Shown here one piece after another: positions 1 through 7,136 of a DNA stretch of 64,000 nucleotides. Within the stretch, counting starts at the first letter, position 1; each line of letters opens with the position of its first letter. The stretch comes from Plantibacter flavus (lineage in GTDB: Bacteria > Actinomycetota > Actinomycetes > Actinomycetales > Microbacteriaceae), in the NCBI RefSeq assembly GCF_002024505.1, contig NZ_CP019402.1, forward strand, positions 3,348,001-3,412,000, read 5' to 3'. The notes under the pieces were generated by a model. That model searched no databases. It worked only from the letters and a program-made list of their open reading frames with translations, and was not told the DNA's origin. The translations under genes and the position numbers were made by a program.

Positions 1-1478
1 ACGGGCGGGAGCGTGATCGTCAGGGTGCCGTCGGCGAGCGACGCGCTCTCGTTCGCGACGAGGCCGACGCGCTCGCGGTCGTCGATCGTGTTCTTCGCGT
101 AGACGTCCTCGTCGTGGATGCCGTTCGCCTCGACGATCGAACCGACGCCGAGCGCCGAGACGTCGACGGTCACCGTGATGGCCTCGTCCTGATGACGGTT
201 CACGAGGAACACGGCCGCGGTCCCGGCCTCGGCGTCGTAGGTCGCGACCGAGTCGACGAGCGGTGCGTCGCCGTGGACCTTCGTGGCGTAACTGCCGACC
301 TCGATGCGCGGCGAGAGCACGACACCCGATGCGAGCCGGCTGGTGACCGAGAACGGGAAGAACGTCGTCTGCCGCCAGGCGCCGCCGCCCGGCTCGGTCA
401 TGATCGGGGCGATGACGTTCACGAGCTGCGCGAGGCTCGCCGACCCGACGCGGTCGCTGTGCTTGAGGAGCGTCATCAGGAGGTTGCCAAACACGACCGC
501 GTCGGCGACCGAGTAGACGTCCTCGATGAGTCGGGGCGCGTAGGCCCACTCCTCGATCGTGCCCTCGATCGCGTTCCACTCGTCGAGGTACCAGACGTTC
601 CACTCGTCGAACGAGAGCTGGATCTGCTTGTCGGAGTGACGCTTGTGCTGCACGTGATCGGCGGCCGCGACGACCGTGCGGATGAAGTACTCCATGTTGA
701 GGGACGACGCGAGGAACGACCCGAGGTCGCCGTCGCGCTCCTGGTAGTACGCGTGGCAGGAGATGTAGTCCACCGAGTCGAAGCTGTGCTCGAGGACGGT
801 GCGCTCCCAGTCGCCGAAGGTCGGCATCGACGAGCTCGACGAACCGCAGACGACGAGTTCGAGCTTCGGGTCGACCATCTTCATCGCCGACGCGGTCCGC
901 GCGGCCAGCTTGCCGTAGTCGTCGGCAGACATCGCGCCGACCTGCCACGGCCCGTCCATCTCGTTGCCGAGACACCACATGCTGATGCCGTAAGGCTCGG
1001 GTGCGCCGTTCGCGATCCGCTGGTCGGACAGCGCCGTTCCGCTCGGGTGGTTCGTGTACTCGAGGAGGTCGAGCGCTTCGAGCACCCCGCGCGTACCGAG
1101 GTTGACGGCCATCATCATCTCGCTGCCGGTGAGCTTGCACCACTTGGCGAACTCGTCGACGCCGACCTGGTTGGTCTCGAGCGAGTGCCAGGCCAGGTCG
1201 CGGCGCACGGGACGGTGCTCGCGCGGCCCGACGCCGTCCTCCCAGCGGTAGCCGGAGACGAAGTTGCCGCCGGGGTAGCGGATGGTGCTCGTGCCGAGTT
1301 CCGTGACAAGGTCCACCACATCGCCGCGGAAGCCGTCGGCGTCGGCGGTGGGGTGGTCGGGCTCGTAGATGCCGTCGTAGACGCAGCGGCCCAGGTGCTC
1401 CACGAACGAGCCGAAGATCCGGCGGTTGACGGGGGCGACCGTGACGTTCGGGTCGATGGCGATGCGTGCGGTGGTCAT
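1..1478 (-). CDS. abfA: Alpha-L-arabinofuranosidase, GH51 (3' end cut by window edge)
   Basis: Retaining exo-glycosidase that removes terminal L-arabinofuranose from arabinan and arabinoxylan oligosaccharides; no signal peptide is seen, so it probably acts in the cytosol. The reading frame starts at the ATG at 1478 and is open to base 1, giving 492 codons without a stop. The GH51 acid/base motif GNEMDG places Glu at residue 173, and the nucleophile motif FDEWNVWY places Glu at residue 292; both spacings are normal for the family. The N-terminus VNRRIFGSFVEHLGRCVYDGIYEP is also typical of GH51. Two LacI-type operators lie just upstream (1514-1542), so it is probably repressed by the adjacent LacI protein and induced by arabinose. 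The C-terminal beta-sandwich is off the window. I am confident of the family. Confidence 0.93.
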   Translation of the reverse strand, partial: MTTARIAIDPNVTVAPVNRRIFGSFVEHLGRCVYDGIYEPDHPTADADGFRGDVVDLVTELGTSTIRYPGGNFVSGYRWEDGVGPREHRPVRRDLAWHSLETNQVGVDEFAKWCKLTGSEMMMAVNLGTRGVLEALDLLEYTNHPSGTALSDQRIANGAPEPYGISMWCLGNEMDGPWQVGAMSADDYGKLAARTASAMKMVDPKLELVVCGSSSSSMPTFGDWERTVLEHSFDSVDYISCHAYYQERDGDLGSFLASSLNMEYFIRTVVAAADHVQHKRHSDKQIQLSFDEWNVWYLDEWNAIEGTIEEWAYAPRLIEDVYSVADAVVFGNLLMTLLKHSDRVGSASLAQLVNVIAPIMTEPGGGAWRQTTFFPFSVTSRLASGVVLSPRIEVGSYATKVHGDAPLVDSVATYDAEAGTAAVFLVNRHQDEAITVTVDVSALGVGSIVEANGIHDEDVYAKNTIDDRERVGLVANESASLADGTLTITLPP

Positions 1479-1513
1479 GCGTGATCCTCTCCGGGGACGT
1501 CGTCGTCCAGACT

Positions 1514-1542
1514 TCTACAACGTTGAAGGTAAACGTTGTAGA
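1514..1542. promoter_or_regulatory. Double LacI-type operator upstream of abfA
   Basis: An exact 11-bp inverted repeat, TCTACAACGTT (1514-1524) and AACGTTGTAGA (1532-1542), holds two ACGT-centred sites 13 bp apart. Each matches one arm of the perfect palindrome TACAACGTTGTA found upstream of araB (23498-23509) and the near match upstream of the next lacI gene (2668-2679). The site lies 36-64 bp before the abfA start, which suits a repressor. Confidence 0.75.
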
Positions 1543-1570
1543 AACAGTCTCGTGTGCCGATCGACAGCTG

Positions 1571-2623
1571 TCAAGACACGTTCGGAGATGGGGATTCAGC
1601 TCTGACGGACGAGGGCGTGGTCGACTCACGTCGTACCAGTTCGAAGTCCGCGTAGACCCGACGGGGTGGCACGTCGTCGACACCCCCGGCGATCCGCTCG
1701 ACGAGCAGCGACACGGCGGTCCGGGCGATCTGCTCCCGCCCAGGTGCGATCGTCGACAGCGACGGCAGGGAGTACCGACCCTCGTCGATGTCGTCGAAGC
1801 CGATGACCGCGACCTCGTCGGGCATGGCGACGCCTCGTTCGCTCAGGACGCGCATGGCTCCGAGCGCCAGGGCGTCGTTGAACGCGACGATGCCGTCGAA
1901 CGCGACACCCTCGTCGAGCATCTCGCGCATCGCGAGCGCTCCGTCGAAGCGACCCCAGACCGGGACCTCCCGGACGAGCGCCGGATCGAACACCATGCCG
2001 GCGGCCTCCAGCGCCGCTCGATACCCGGCGAGACGCAGACTGGCCGAACCGACGATGTCGGCGCGGTGCGCTCCGAACGCGACGATCCGTGTCCGACCGA
2101 GCCCGATCAGATGCTCCGTCGCGGCACGCGCTCCCTCGGTGTTGCGCATCGTCACGTGGTCGTTCGGCGCGTTGAACATGCGCTCACCGAGGAGCACCAT
2201 CGGGATGGTGACCTCCTCCACGACGGCGAGATCCTCGTCGCCGAGGTGGAGCGCGCTGTAGAGGACACCGTCGACCGCACGGAGTCGCGCACCGCGCAGG
2301 AGCTCGGCCTCGCGTGCCCGGTCGCCGCCGCTCAGCTCGATCAGCACCGACAGCCCGAGCTGGTCGGCGGCGTGCATGACGGCGTCGGCGAGTTCGGCGA
2401 AGTAGGAGTTCCGGAGGTCGGGGATGATCAGGCTGATGACGCCGGAACGACCGGAGCGGAGCCCGCGTGCGGAGAGGTTGGGCCGGTAGCCGAGTTCGGC
2501 GATCGCGGCGAGCACCCGCTCCTTCGTCGCCTGCTTGATGTGGGGGTAGTCGTTGACGACGTTCGAGACGGTCTTGGCGGACACCCCGGCGAGCTTCGCC
2601 ACGTCGTGCAGGGTGGTCGCCAT
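1571..2623 (-). CDS. LacI-family transcriptional regulator (copy A, probable arabinose regulator)
   Basis: 350-residue LacI/GalR repressor: N-terminal helix-turn-helix (TLHDVAKLAGVSAKTVSNVVND, residues about 4-25), hinge and periplasmic-binding-like effector domain. The start is the ATG at 2623, chosen because it has a GAGGAGG ribosome site; the frame stays open upstream but without family similarity. It sits between abfA and a close paralogue transcribed in the same direction. Its own upstream region carries the same TACAACGTTG operator (2668-2679), which suggests autoregulation. I infer that it controls abfA and araBDA, because these carry the same site. The inducer (L-arabinose or an arabino-oligosaccharide) cannot be read from sequence. 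Confidence 0.88.
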   Translation of the reverse strand: MATTLHDVAKLAGVSAKTVSNVVNDYPHIKQATKERVLAAIAELGYRPNLSARGLRSGRSGVISLIIPDLRNSYFAELADAVMHAADQLGLSVLIELSGGDRAREAELLRGARLRAVDGVLYSALHLGDEDLAVVEEVTIPMVLLGERMFNAPNDHVTMRNTEGARAATEHLIGLGRTRIVAFGAHRADIVGSASLRLAGYRAALEAAGMVFDPALVREVPVWGRFDGALAMREMLDEGVAFDGIVAFNDALALGAMRVLSERGVAMPDEVAVIGFDDIDEGRYSLPSLSTIAPGREQIARTAVSLLVERIAGGVDDVPPRRVYADFELVRRESTTPSSVRAESPSPNVS

Positions 2624-2666
2624 GATCCTCCTCGGCGGCGGCATCCCCGGCCGCCCAGTACGCACT

Positions 2667-3719
2667 CTACAACGTTGAAGGAGCGGCCCTGGATCCGGGC
2701 TCGTGAGCGGTGACGGAACCGGTGGACTCCCTCGGGACGACGCGGAAGCCACTGACGATCGCACGCGGTGCCTCCGGCTGCCCGGGCGCGGCGATCCGCT
2801 CGATGAGGAGCTCGACGGCGCGCTCGGCGATCTCCTCGCGGCCGATGTCGACGGTGGACAGGGTCGGGAGGGCGTAGCGCGTCTCGTCCAGGTCGTCGAA
2901 GCCGATGATCGCGACGTCGTCGGGGATGCGGAGACCGGCGTCCTGGAGGACGCGCATGGCACCGAGGGCCATCGCATCGTTGAAGGCGACCACGCCGTCG
3001 AACGGCAGGCCCGCGGCGATGACCTCGCGCATCGCGTTCGCCCCGTCGCTGCGGTGCCAGCTGACGACGGTGCTGACGTAGGCGGGATCGGCCGGGATGC
3101 CGGCGGCTTCGAGCGCCTCCCGATACCCCTGGAGACGGAGGGCGGCCGGCCCGAGGGTGTCGTGCGGGTCGGTGCCGAGCGCGACGATGCGGCGTCTGCC
3201 CTGCGCGAGCAGGTGTTCGGTCGCCGCGCGGGCGCCGTCGACGTTGGCCATCGTCACGTGGTCGCGGTCGCCGTCGAACAGTTGCTCACCGAGGATCACC
3301 ATGGGGCCCTCCGGGAGGAGTGCACTGTCGTCGCGGTCGAGGCTGAGCGGGCTGTAGAGGATGCCGTCGACCAGCTGCATGCGCGGCCCACGGAGGATCT
3401 CGAGCTCGACGTCGCGACCGCCGGCGACCTGCTCGATGAGCACGGAGAGCCCGCGCGCACGCGCCTGACGCATGACCGCGTCGGCGAGCTCCGCGAAGTA
3501 GGCGTTGCGGAGGTCGGGGATGATGAGGCTGATCACGCCGGACCGGCCTGAGCGGAGGCTCCGGGCCGAGAGGTTGGGGCGGTAGCCGAGCTCGGCGATC
3601 GCGCGCTCGACCTTGGAGCGGGTCGCGTCGCTCACGTGCGGGTAGTCGTTGACGACGTTCGAGACGGTCTTGATCGAGACGCCCGCGCGTGCGGCGACGT
3701 CGTGCATCGTGATCGACAC
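2667..3719 (-). CDS. LacI-family transcriptional regulator (copy B, tandem paralogue)
   Basis: 350-residue LacI/GalR regulator starting at a GTG (3719) preceded by GGAGGAG. It is strikingly similar to the downstream copy A. The DNA-binding region (VSIKTVSNVVNDYPHV against VSAKTVSNVVNDYPHI), the hinge block with YRPNLSARSLRSGRSG and the effector-domain start IISLIIPDLRN-like region all correspond, whereas the rest has drifted. This implies a tandem duplication followed by divergence of the sugar pocket. The same recognition-helix residues suggest that both bind TACAACGTTGTA-like sites, perhaps with different inducers. Its gene ends inside an operator for copy A. The ligand is unknown. Confidence 0.86.
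   Translation of the reverse strand: MSITMHDVAARAGVSIKTVSNVVNDYPHVSDATRSKVERAIAELGYRPNLSARSLRSGRSGVISLIIPDLRNAYFAELADAVMRQARARGLSVLIEQVAGGRDVELEILRGPRMQLVDGILYSPLSLDRDDSALLPEGPMVILGEQLFDGDRDHVTMANVDGARAATEHLLAQGRRRIVALGTDPHDTLGPAALRLQGYREALEAAGIPADPAYVSTVVSWHRSDGANAMREVIAAGLPFDGVVAFNDAMALGAMRVLQDAGLRIPDDVAIIGFDDLDETRYALPTLSTVDIGREEIAERAVELLIERIAAPGQPEAPRAIVSGFRVVPRESTGSVTAHEPGSRAAPSTL
2668..2679. promoter_or_regulatory. LacI-type operator inside the end of the upstream lacI gene
   Basis: TACAACGTTGAA matches 11 of 12 bases of the palindrome TACAACGTTGTA. It lies 45 bp before the start of lacI copy A and overlaps the last codons and stop codon of lacI copy B, so its left half encodes the C-terminal Ser-Thr-Leu-stop of copy B. 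Confidence 0.7.
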
Positions 3720-3775
3720 GCGTCTCCTCCCCCGGCCGGCTCCCGGCTGTCAGCAGACTACCGCTCCGCCGGCAC

Positions 3776-3784
3776 GGGGGGGGG
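3776..3784. repeat. Poly-G tract (9 G)
   Basis: Run of nine G between the start of lacI copy B and a palindromic element. It is one of three G8-G9 tracts in the window, all intergenic. It may be length-variable or a sequencing-sensitive site. Confidence 0.6.
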
Positions 3785-3786
3785 CC

Positions 3787-3914
3787 GCCAGCGCGGTGCG
3801 CTGAGGCGAGCGCGGGTCTGTGGCGTGAGCGCGGGCCTCCGGAGGGGCGCGCCCAGGCGGTGGACCCGCGCTCACGCCGGTCCGGGCGGTCTGGGGTCAG
3901 CGCACCGCGCTGGC
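3787..3914. repeat. Palindromic element, family 1, copy 1 (128 bp)
   Basis: Bounded by perfect 18-bp terminal inverted repeats: GCCAGCGCGGTGCGCTGA (3787-3804) and its complement (3897-3914). Inside is a second, weaker inverted pair built on GAGCGCGGGTC / GACCCGCGCTCACGC. Related copies lie at 5390-5561 and 32086-32255, all intergenic. It has no coding potential. It may act as a terminator or as a REP/MITE-like mobile palindrome. Confidence 0.8.
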
Positions 3915-3978
3915 GCCAGGACGGAACACGAACGACGAGCGTTGGAGGACCGGCATCGAGGGACGGGCGTCCACGCGA

Positions 3979-4764
3979 TCAGCCGTCGGTGAGCGGGACC
4001 CGTTTCTTCGGCTCGGTCGACATCCGGTGCAGCAACGGCACGGCGATGATGAGCGCGACACCGGCACCGAGCAGCAGCCCGCCGATCGTGTCGCTCACCC
4101 AGTGGGCGCCGAGATAGGTCCGCGACAGCATCATCAGCAGCGTGTAGGCGACACCGATCAACCACACCCAGACCCGCGGGAAGATGATCCCGAACGCGAC
4201 GGCGATAGTCGCCGCGTTCGCGCTGTGCCCGGAGGGGAACGAACCGAAGTCGGCGTGGACGAGGATGTCCTCGGGCCGTGACCGACCGACGATGTTCTTG
4301 ATGATCTGCACTGCTCCGGCACTCAGCGCGGAGACGAGCGCGAAGTACAGGGCGGCCCATGGACGGCGCACCAGCAGCAGGACGGCGATCCCGAGCAGCG
4401 GCACGACGAAGATCGCGACGACCCCGCCGCCGAGCCAGTTCATGACGAGCGCAGCCTGGACGAGCCACGGTGAACGCTCCTCGAGGACCTCCTGCATCCA
4501 CTCCTCGTCGAACCCGAACGGGGCGTTCGGACCGCGCTGGAAGAGCAGCACGCCGAGCAGGAGGACGAGGACCACGGCGATCGCGCCGCTGATCAACGGC
4601 CACCGCCGGGAGACCTTCGCGGCGAGCTTCGGATCGGGCCGGATCGACGCCGGGTCCGGATCCATCGCGAGCGAACCCGACTCGTCGAGCGCGGGCGAGA
4701 CCGCCTCGTGCACCTCGGGAGCCGGTGCAGCTGCTGGGTCGTCGTGGTCGTCGGGTGCCGTCAT
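3979..4764 (-). CDS. PAP2-family membrane phosphatase
   Basis: 261-residue integral membrane phosphatase of the PAP2 / undecaprenyl-pyrophosphatase-like superfamily. All three signature motifs are present: K156 to R163-P164 (KNIVGRSRP), PSGH at 177-180 and SRTYLGAHWVSD at 214-225, with catalytic histidines His180 and His221. A roughly 55-residue acidic, proline-rich cytosolic N-terminus precedes about six membrane segments. The start is the ATG at 4764; an upstream extension lacks similarity. The substrate is probably a lipid or isoprenoid phosphate in the envelope, but the subclass (BcrC-like or phosphatidate phosphatase) cannot be fixed. It stands alone on the minus strand next to a palindromic element. 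Confidence 0.88.
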   Translation of the reverse strand: MTAPDDHDDPAAAPAPEVHEAVSPALDESGSLAMDPDPASIRPDPKLAAKVSRRWPLISGAIAVVLVLLLGVLLFQRGPNAPFGFDEEWMQEVLEERSPWLVQAALVMNWLGGGVVAIFVVPLLGIAVLLLVRRPWAALYFALVSALSAGAVQIIKNIVGRSRPEDILVHADFGSFPSGHSANAATIAVAFGIIFPRVWVWLIGVAYTLLMMLSRTYLGAHWVSDTIGGLLLGAGVALIIAVPLLHRMSTEPKKRVPLTDG

Positions 4765-4926
4765 CGTCCCATCATGCCGTGTCGGGTATGTCTCACGCGT
4801 GGGCTTGCGCGAAGAGGATGACACGTTGATCGCCGCGCCGATGCGCCACCGGACGAGTGCCGACGGGCAGTGACAACCGACGTCCGGCGAGCACGACCCG
4901 CGAGCCTGGCGGGCGATACTGGAGCA

Positions 4927-5355
4927 GTGACGACCGACGCCCGAACCGCTGCCCTCGCCGACGACGCACGGTGCCCCTGCCTGTCCGGTGAGACGTACGG
5001 CGCTTGCTGCGGGCGCCTGCACCGAGGCGAGTCGTCGGCGGCGACCGCGGAGGCGCTCATGCGGTCGCGGTTCTCGGCCTTCGCGGTCGGCGACCCGGAG
5101 TACCTGTTGCGCACGTGGCATCCGTCGACCAGGCCGGCATCGCTCGAGTTGGACGGCTCGCTCCGCTGGTACCGGCTCGACATCGTCGCGACCTCCCGCG
5201 GTGGGCTGCTCGACACCGAGGGGATGGTCGAGTTCGTCGCGCACCACAAGGTTCCCGGCGTGCGGGGCTCCGCGGGGAGCCAGCACGAACGGAGTCGGTT
5301 CTCGAAGGACACCGGCGCGTGGACCTACGTCGACGGCGTGGACCCCTCCTCCTGA
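4927..5355 (+). CDS. YchJ-like / UPF0225 SEC-C motif protein
   Basis: 142-residue protein of the YchJ (UPF0225) family. The N-terminal SEC-C zinc motif CPCLSGETYGACC lies near residues 14-26, followed by the conserved block EALMRSRFSAFAVGDPEYLLRTWH. The start is uncertain: GTG at 4927 has GGAG close by and gives the usual family length, whereas GTG at 4870 adds 19 residues. The two starts lie in near-duplicate stretches (gtgac-accgacg). The function of the family is unknown; zinc binding is inferred from the cysteines. It is followed by a palindromic element and a convergent MFS gene. Confidence 0.82.
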   Translation: MTTDARTAALADDARCPCLSGETYGACCGRLHRGESSAATAEALMRSRFSAFAVGDPEYLLRTWHPSTRPASLELDGSLRWYRLDIVATSRGGLLDTEGMVEFVAHHKVPGVRGSAGSQHERSRFSKDTGAWTYVDGVDPSS

Positions 5356-5389
5356 CCGGGACCCACCCGCCCGGTCCGGCCCCGATGCC

Positions 5390-5561
5390 GGCGTCAGCGC
5401 GGTGCGCCGGCCCGAACCGCCCGGGACCGGCGTCAGCGCGGTGCGGCCACGTGAGCGAGCCCGAACTGGCGCGACCGCGGGTCGCAGCCGTGAGCGCGCC
5501 GCTCCGGAGACCCGCGCTCACGCCACAGACCCGCGCTCACGTCAGCGCACCGCGCTGGCGC
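5390..5561. repeat. Palindromic element, family 1, copy 2 (expanded)
   Basis: The left arm GGCGTCAGCGCGGTGCG occurs twice (5390-5406 and 5429-5445). The single right arm GTCAGCGCACCGCGCTGGCGC starts at 5541. The internal stem (TGAGCGCG, CTCCGGAGACCCGCGCTCACG) is shared with copies 1 and 3. It fills almost the whole gap between two convergent genes. Confidence 0.78.
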
Positions 5562-5572
5562 AACCCGCCAGG

Positions 5573-6814
5573 TCAGCCGGCGAGGGCCGGGACCTTCTTC
5601 GGCTGCACGATGAACCAGAGCGCACACACCGACACGACCGAGGTCGCGGCCATCACGGCACCCATGGGGATCGCGGTACCGATCCCGAGCACACCGACGA
5701 TCGGGGAGATGAGCCCCGCGAGACCGAAGTTGAGCGCCCCGAGGAGCGACGCCGCCGTCCCGGCCTCGTGCCCGTGGTTCGCGAGTGCGAGCACCTGCAC
5801 CGCCGGGAAGCCGAAGCCGCACGACAGGATGAAGAAGAACAGCGGCACCAGCACACCGAACAGCCCGACGTCCGCCATCGTCAGCGCGACGATCGTGACC
5901 GCCGAGATGAGCTGCACGATGGTCGTGCACGCGAGGATCCACTGCGGCCCGTACCAGCGCATGAGGCGCGACGAGATCTGCACCCCGGCGACGATGCCGA
6001 GCGAGTTCACCGCGAATAGGAGACCGTACTCCTGCGCGTCGAAGTCGTAGACCTCCTGGAAGAGGAACGACGAGCTCGAGAGGTAGGCGAACAGGCCCGA
6101 GAAGCTCATGCCGCCGATGAGGGCGACACCGACGAACACGCGGTCGCTGAACACCGAGCGGTAGCGGTCGCGGACGGTGCTGTGTCCGGCGTCGCGACGC
6201 CGCGCCGGAGGCAGGGTCTCGACGATCCAGAGCGACACCGCGATGACGACGAACAGTCCGTAGGCGGCCAGGAACACGAAGAGTCCGCGCCAGTCGAGGA
6301 CGAGGAGGAGCTGCGACCCGATCACGGGGGCGGCGATCGGCGCGAGCCCGTTCACGAGTGCGAGTCGCGACAGCATCCGCACGAGCGGCTTCCCGCCGAA
6401 GAGGTCGCGGACCATCGCCATCGCGACCACACCACCGGCCGCCGCACCGGCGCCCTGCAGCACGCGGAACACCATGAGCCATCCGATGTCGGGCGCGAAC
6501 GCGGCGCCGACCGAGGCCGCGATGTGGATGCTCGTCGCGAGGATGAGCGGGAGACGCCTGCCGACCTTGTCGCTCCAGGGCCCCATGAAGAGCTGGCCCA
6601 CCGCGAAGCCGATCGTGGTCCCGGTGAGGGTGAGCTGGATGAGGCTGACCGGGACGTCGAGGTCCTGCTCGAGGATCGGGAACGCCGGCAGATAGAGGTC
6701 GATGGTGAACGGCCCGAGCGCGGTGAGCGCGCCGAGCACGAGGATGTAGACGAGGCGCTGCCTGCCCGAGAGCGAGTCCCCGGGGTGGACGACGGTGATT
6801 CCTGCGGTGTGCAC
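5573..6814 (-). CDS. MFS transporter, Bcr/CflA drug-exporter type
   Basis: 413-residue major-facilitator protein with about 12 membrane segments. The first transmembrane helices and loop (ALGPFTIDLYLPAFPILEQDL, then FAVGQLFMGPWSDKVGRRLPLI) are the Bcr/CflA signature, including motif A (GPWSDKVGRR) in the loop after helix 2. Members export bicyclomycin, chloramphenicol or other small molecules by proton antiport; the real substrate here is unknown. The start is a GTG at 6814 with AGGAAT upstream. A G8 tract (6841-6848) and a 14-bp palindrome (6864-6877) lie in the promoter region, so local repressor control is likely. Confidence 0.9.
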   Translation of the reverse strand: MHTAGITVVHPGDSLSGRQRLVYILVLGALTALGPFTIDLYLPAFPILEQDLDVPVSLIQLTLTGTTIGFAVGQLFMGPWSDKVGRRLPLILATSIHIAASVGAAFAPDIGWLMVFRVLQGAGAAAGGVVAMAMVRDLFGGKPLVRMLSRLALVNGLAPIAAPVIGSQLLLVLDWRGLFVFLAAYGLFVVIAVSLWIVETLPPARRRDAGHSTVRDRYRSVFSDRVFVGVALIGGMSFSGLFAYLSSSSFLFQEVYDFDAQEYGLLFAVNSLGIVAGVQISSRLMRWYGPQWILACTTIVQLISAVTIVALTMADVGLFGVLVPLFFFILSCGFGFPAVQVLALANHGHEAGTAASLLGALNFGLAGLISPIVGVLGIGTAIPMGAVMAATSVVSVCALWFIVQPKKVPALAG

Positions 6815-6840
6815 TGGTGAACGGATTCCTAGCGAGGTGC

Positions 6841-6848
6841 GGGGGGGG
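6841..6848. repeat. Poly-G tract (8 G) upstream of MFS gene
   Basis: Eight G begin 27 bp before the MFS start, between a palindromic operator candidate and the ribosome site. Slippage here would alter promoter or leader spacing. Confidence 0.6.
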
Positions 6849-6863
6849 TGGTAATACTCGATG

Positions 6864-6877
6864 TCGAATCGATTCGA
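6864..6877. promoter_or_regulatory. 14-bp perfect palindrome, operator candidate for the MFS gene
   Basis: TCGAATCGATTCGA is a perfect palindrome 50 bp upstream of the MFS start, in the divergent region shared with the HSP90-like gene. It is typical of a TetR- or MarR-type dimer site. No matching regulator gene lies in the window. Confidence 0.45.
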
Positions 6878-7136
6878 GAAGTGGCGTCAAGGCTAGCAGC
6901 CGGGGACGCGTTTTCGCGACACCCCAGGACGACCGATCGGCGTCGCCCTCGCTCCACAGGCCCTGGGGAGCAGGGTCGTCTCACCGACTCCCAGGTGACC
7001 GCCCAGCATCCGTTTCACGACGTTCGCTAGGCTGATCCGGCTGCAGACGAACCGGTCGCGGTCCGTCTGCCCGAAGCCCGATCCACCCCGCACAGACGCC
7101 CGATGCAGGCCCCGCAGCCGCCGACGGAAGAGAGCC

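Noticed and set aside
4870..4926. Upstream GTG start for the YchJ-like gene
   Set aside because: Possible, but it adds 19 non-conserved residues, and the later GTG has GGAG and gives the family's usual length.
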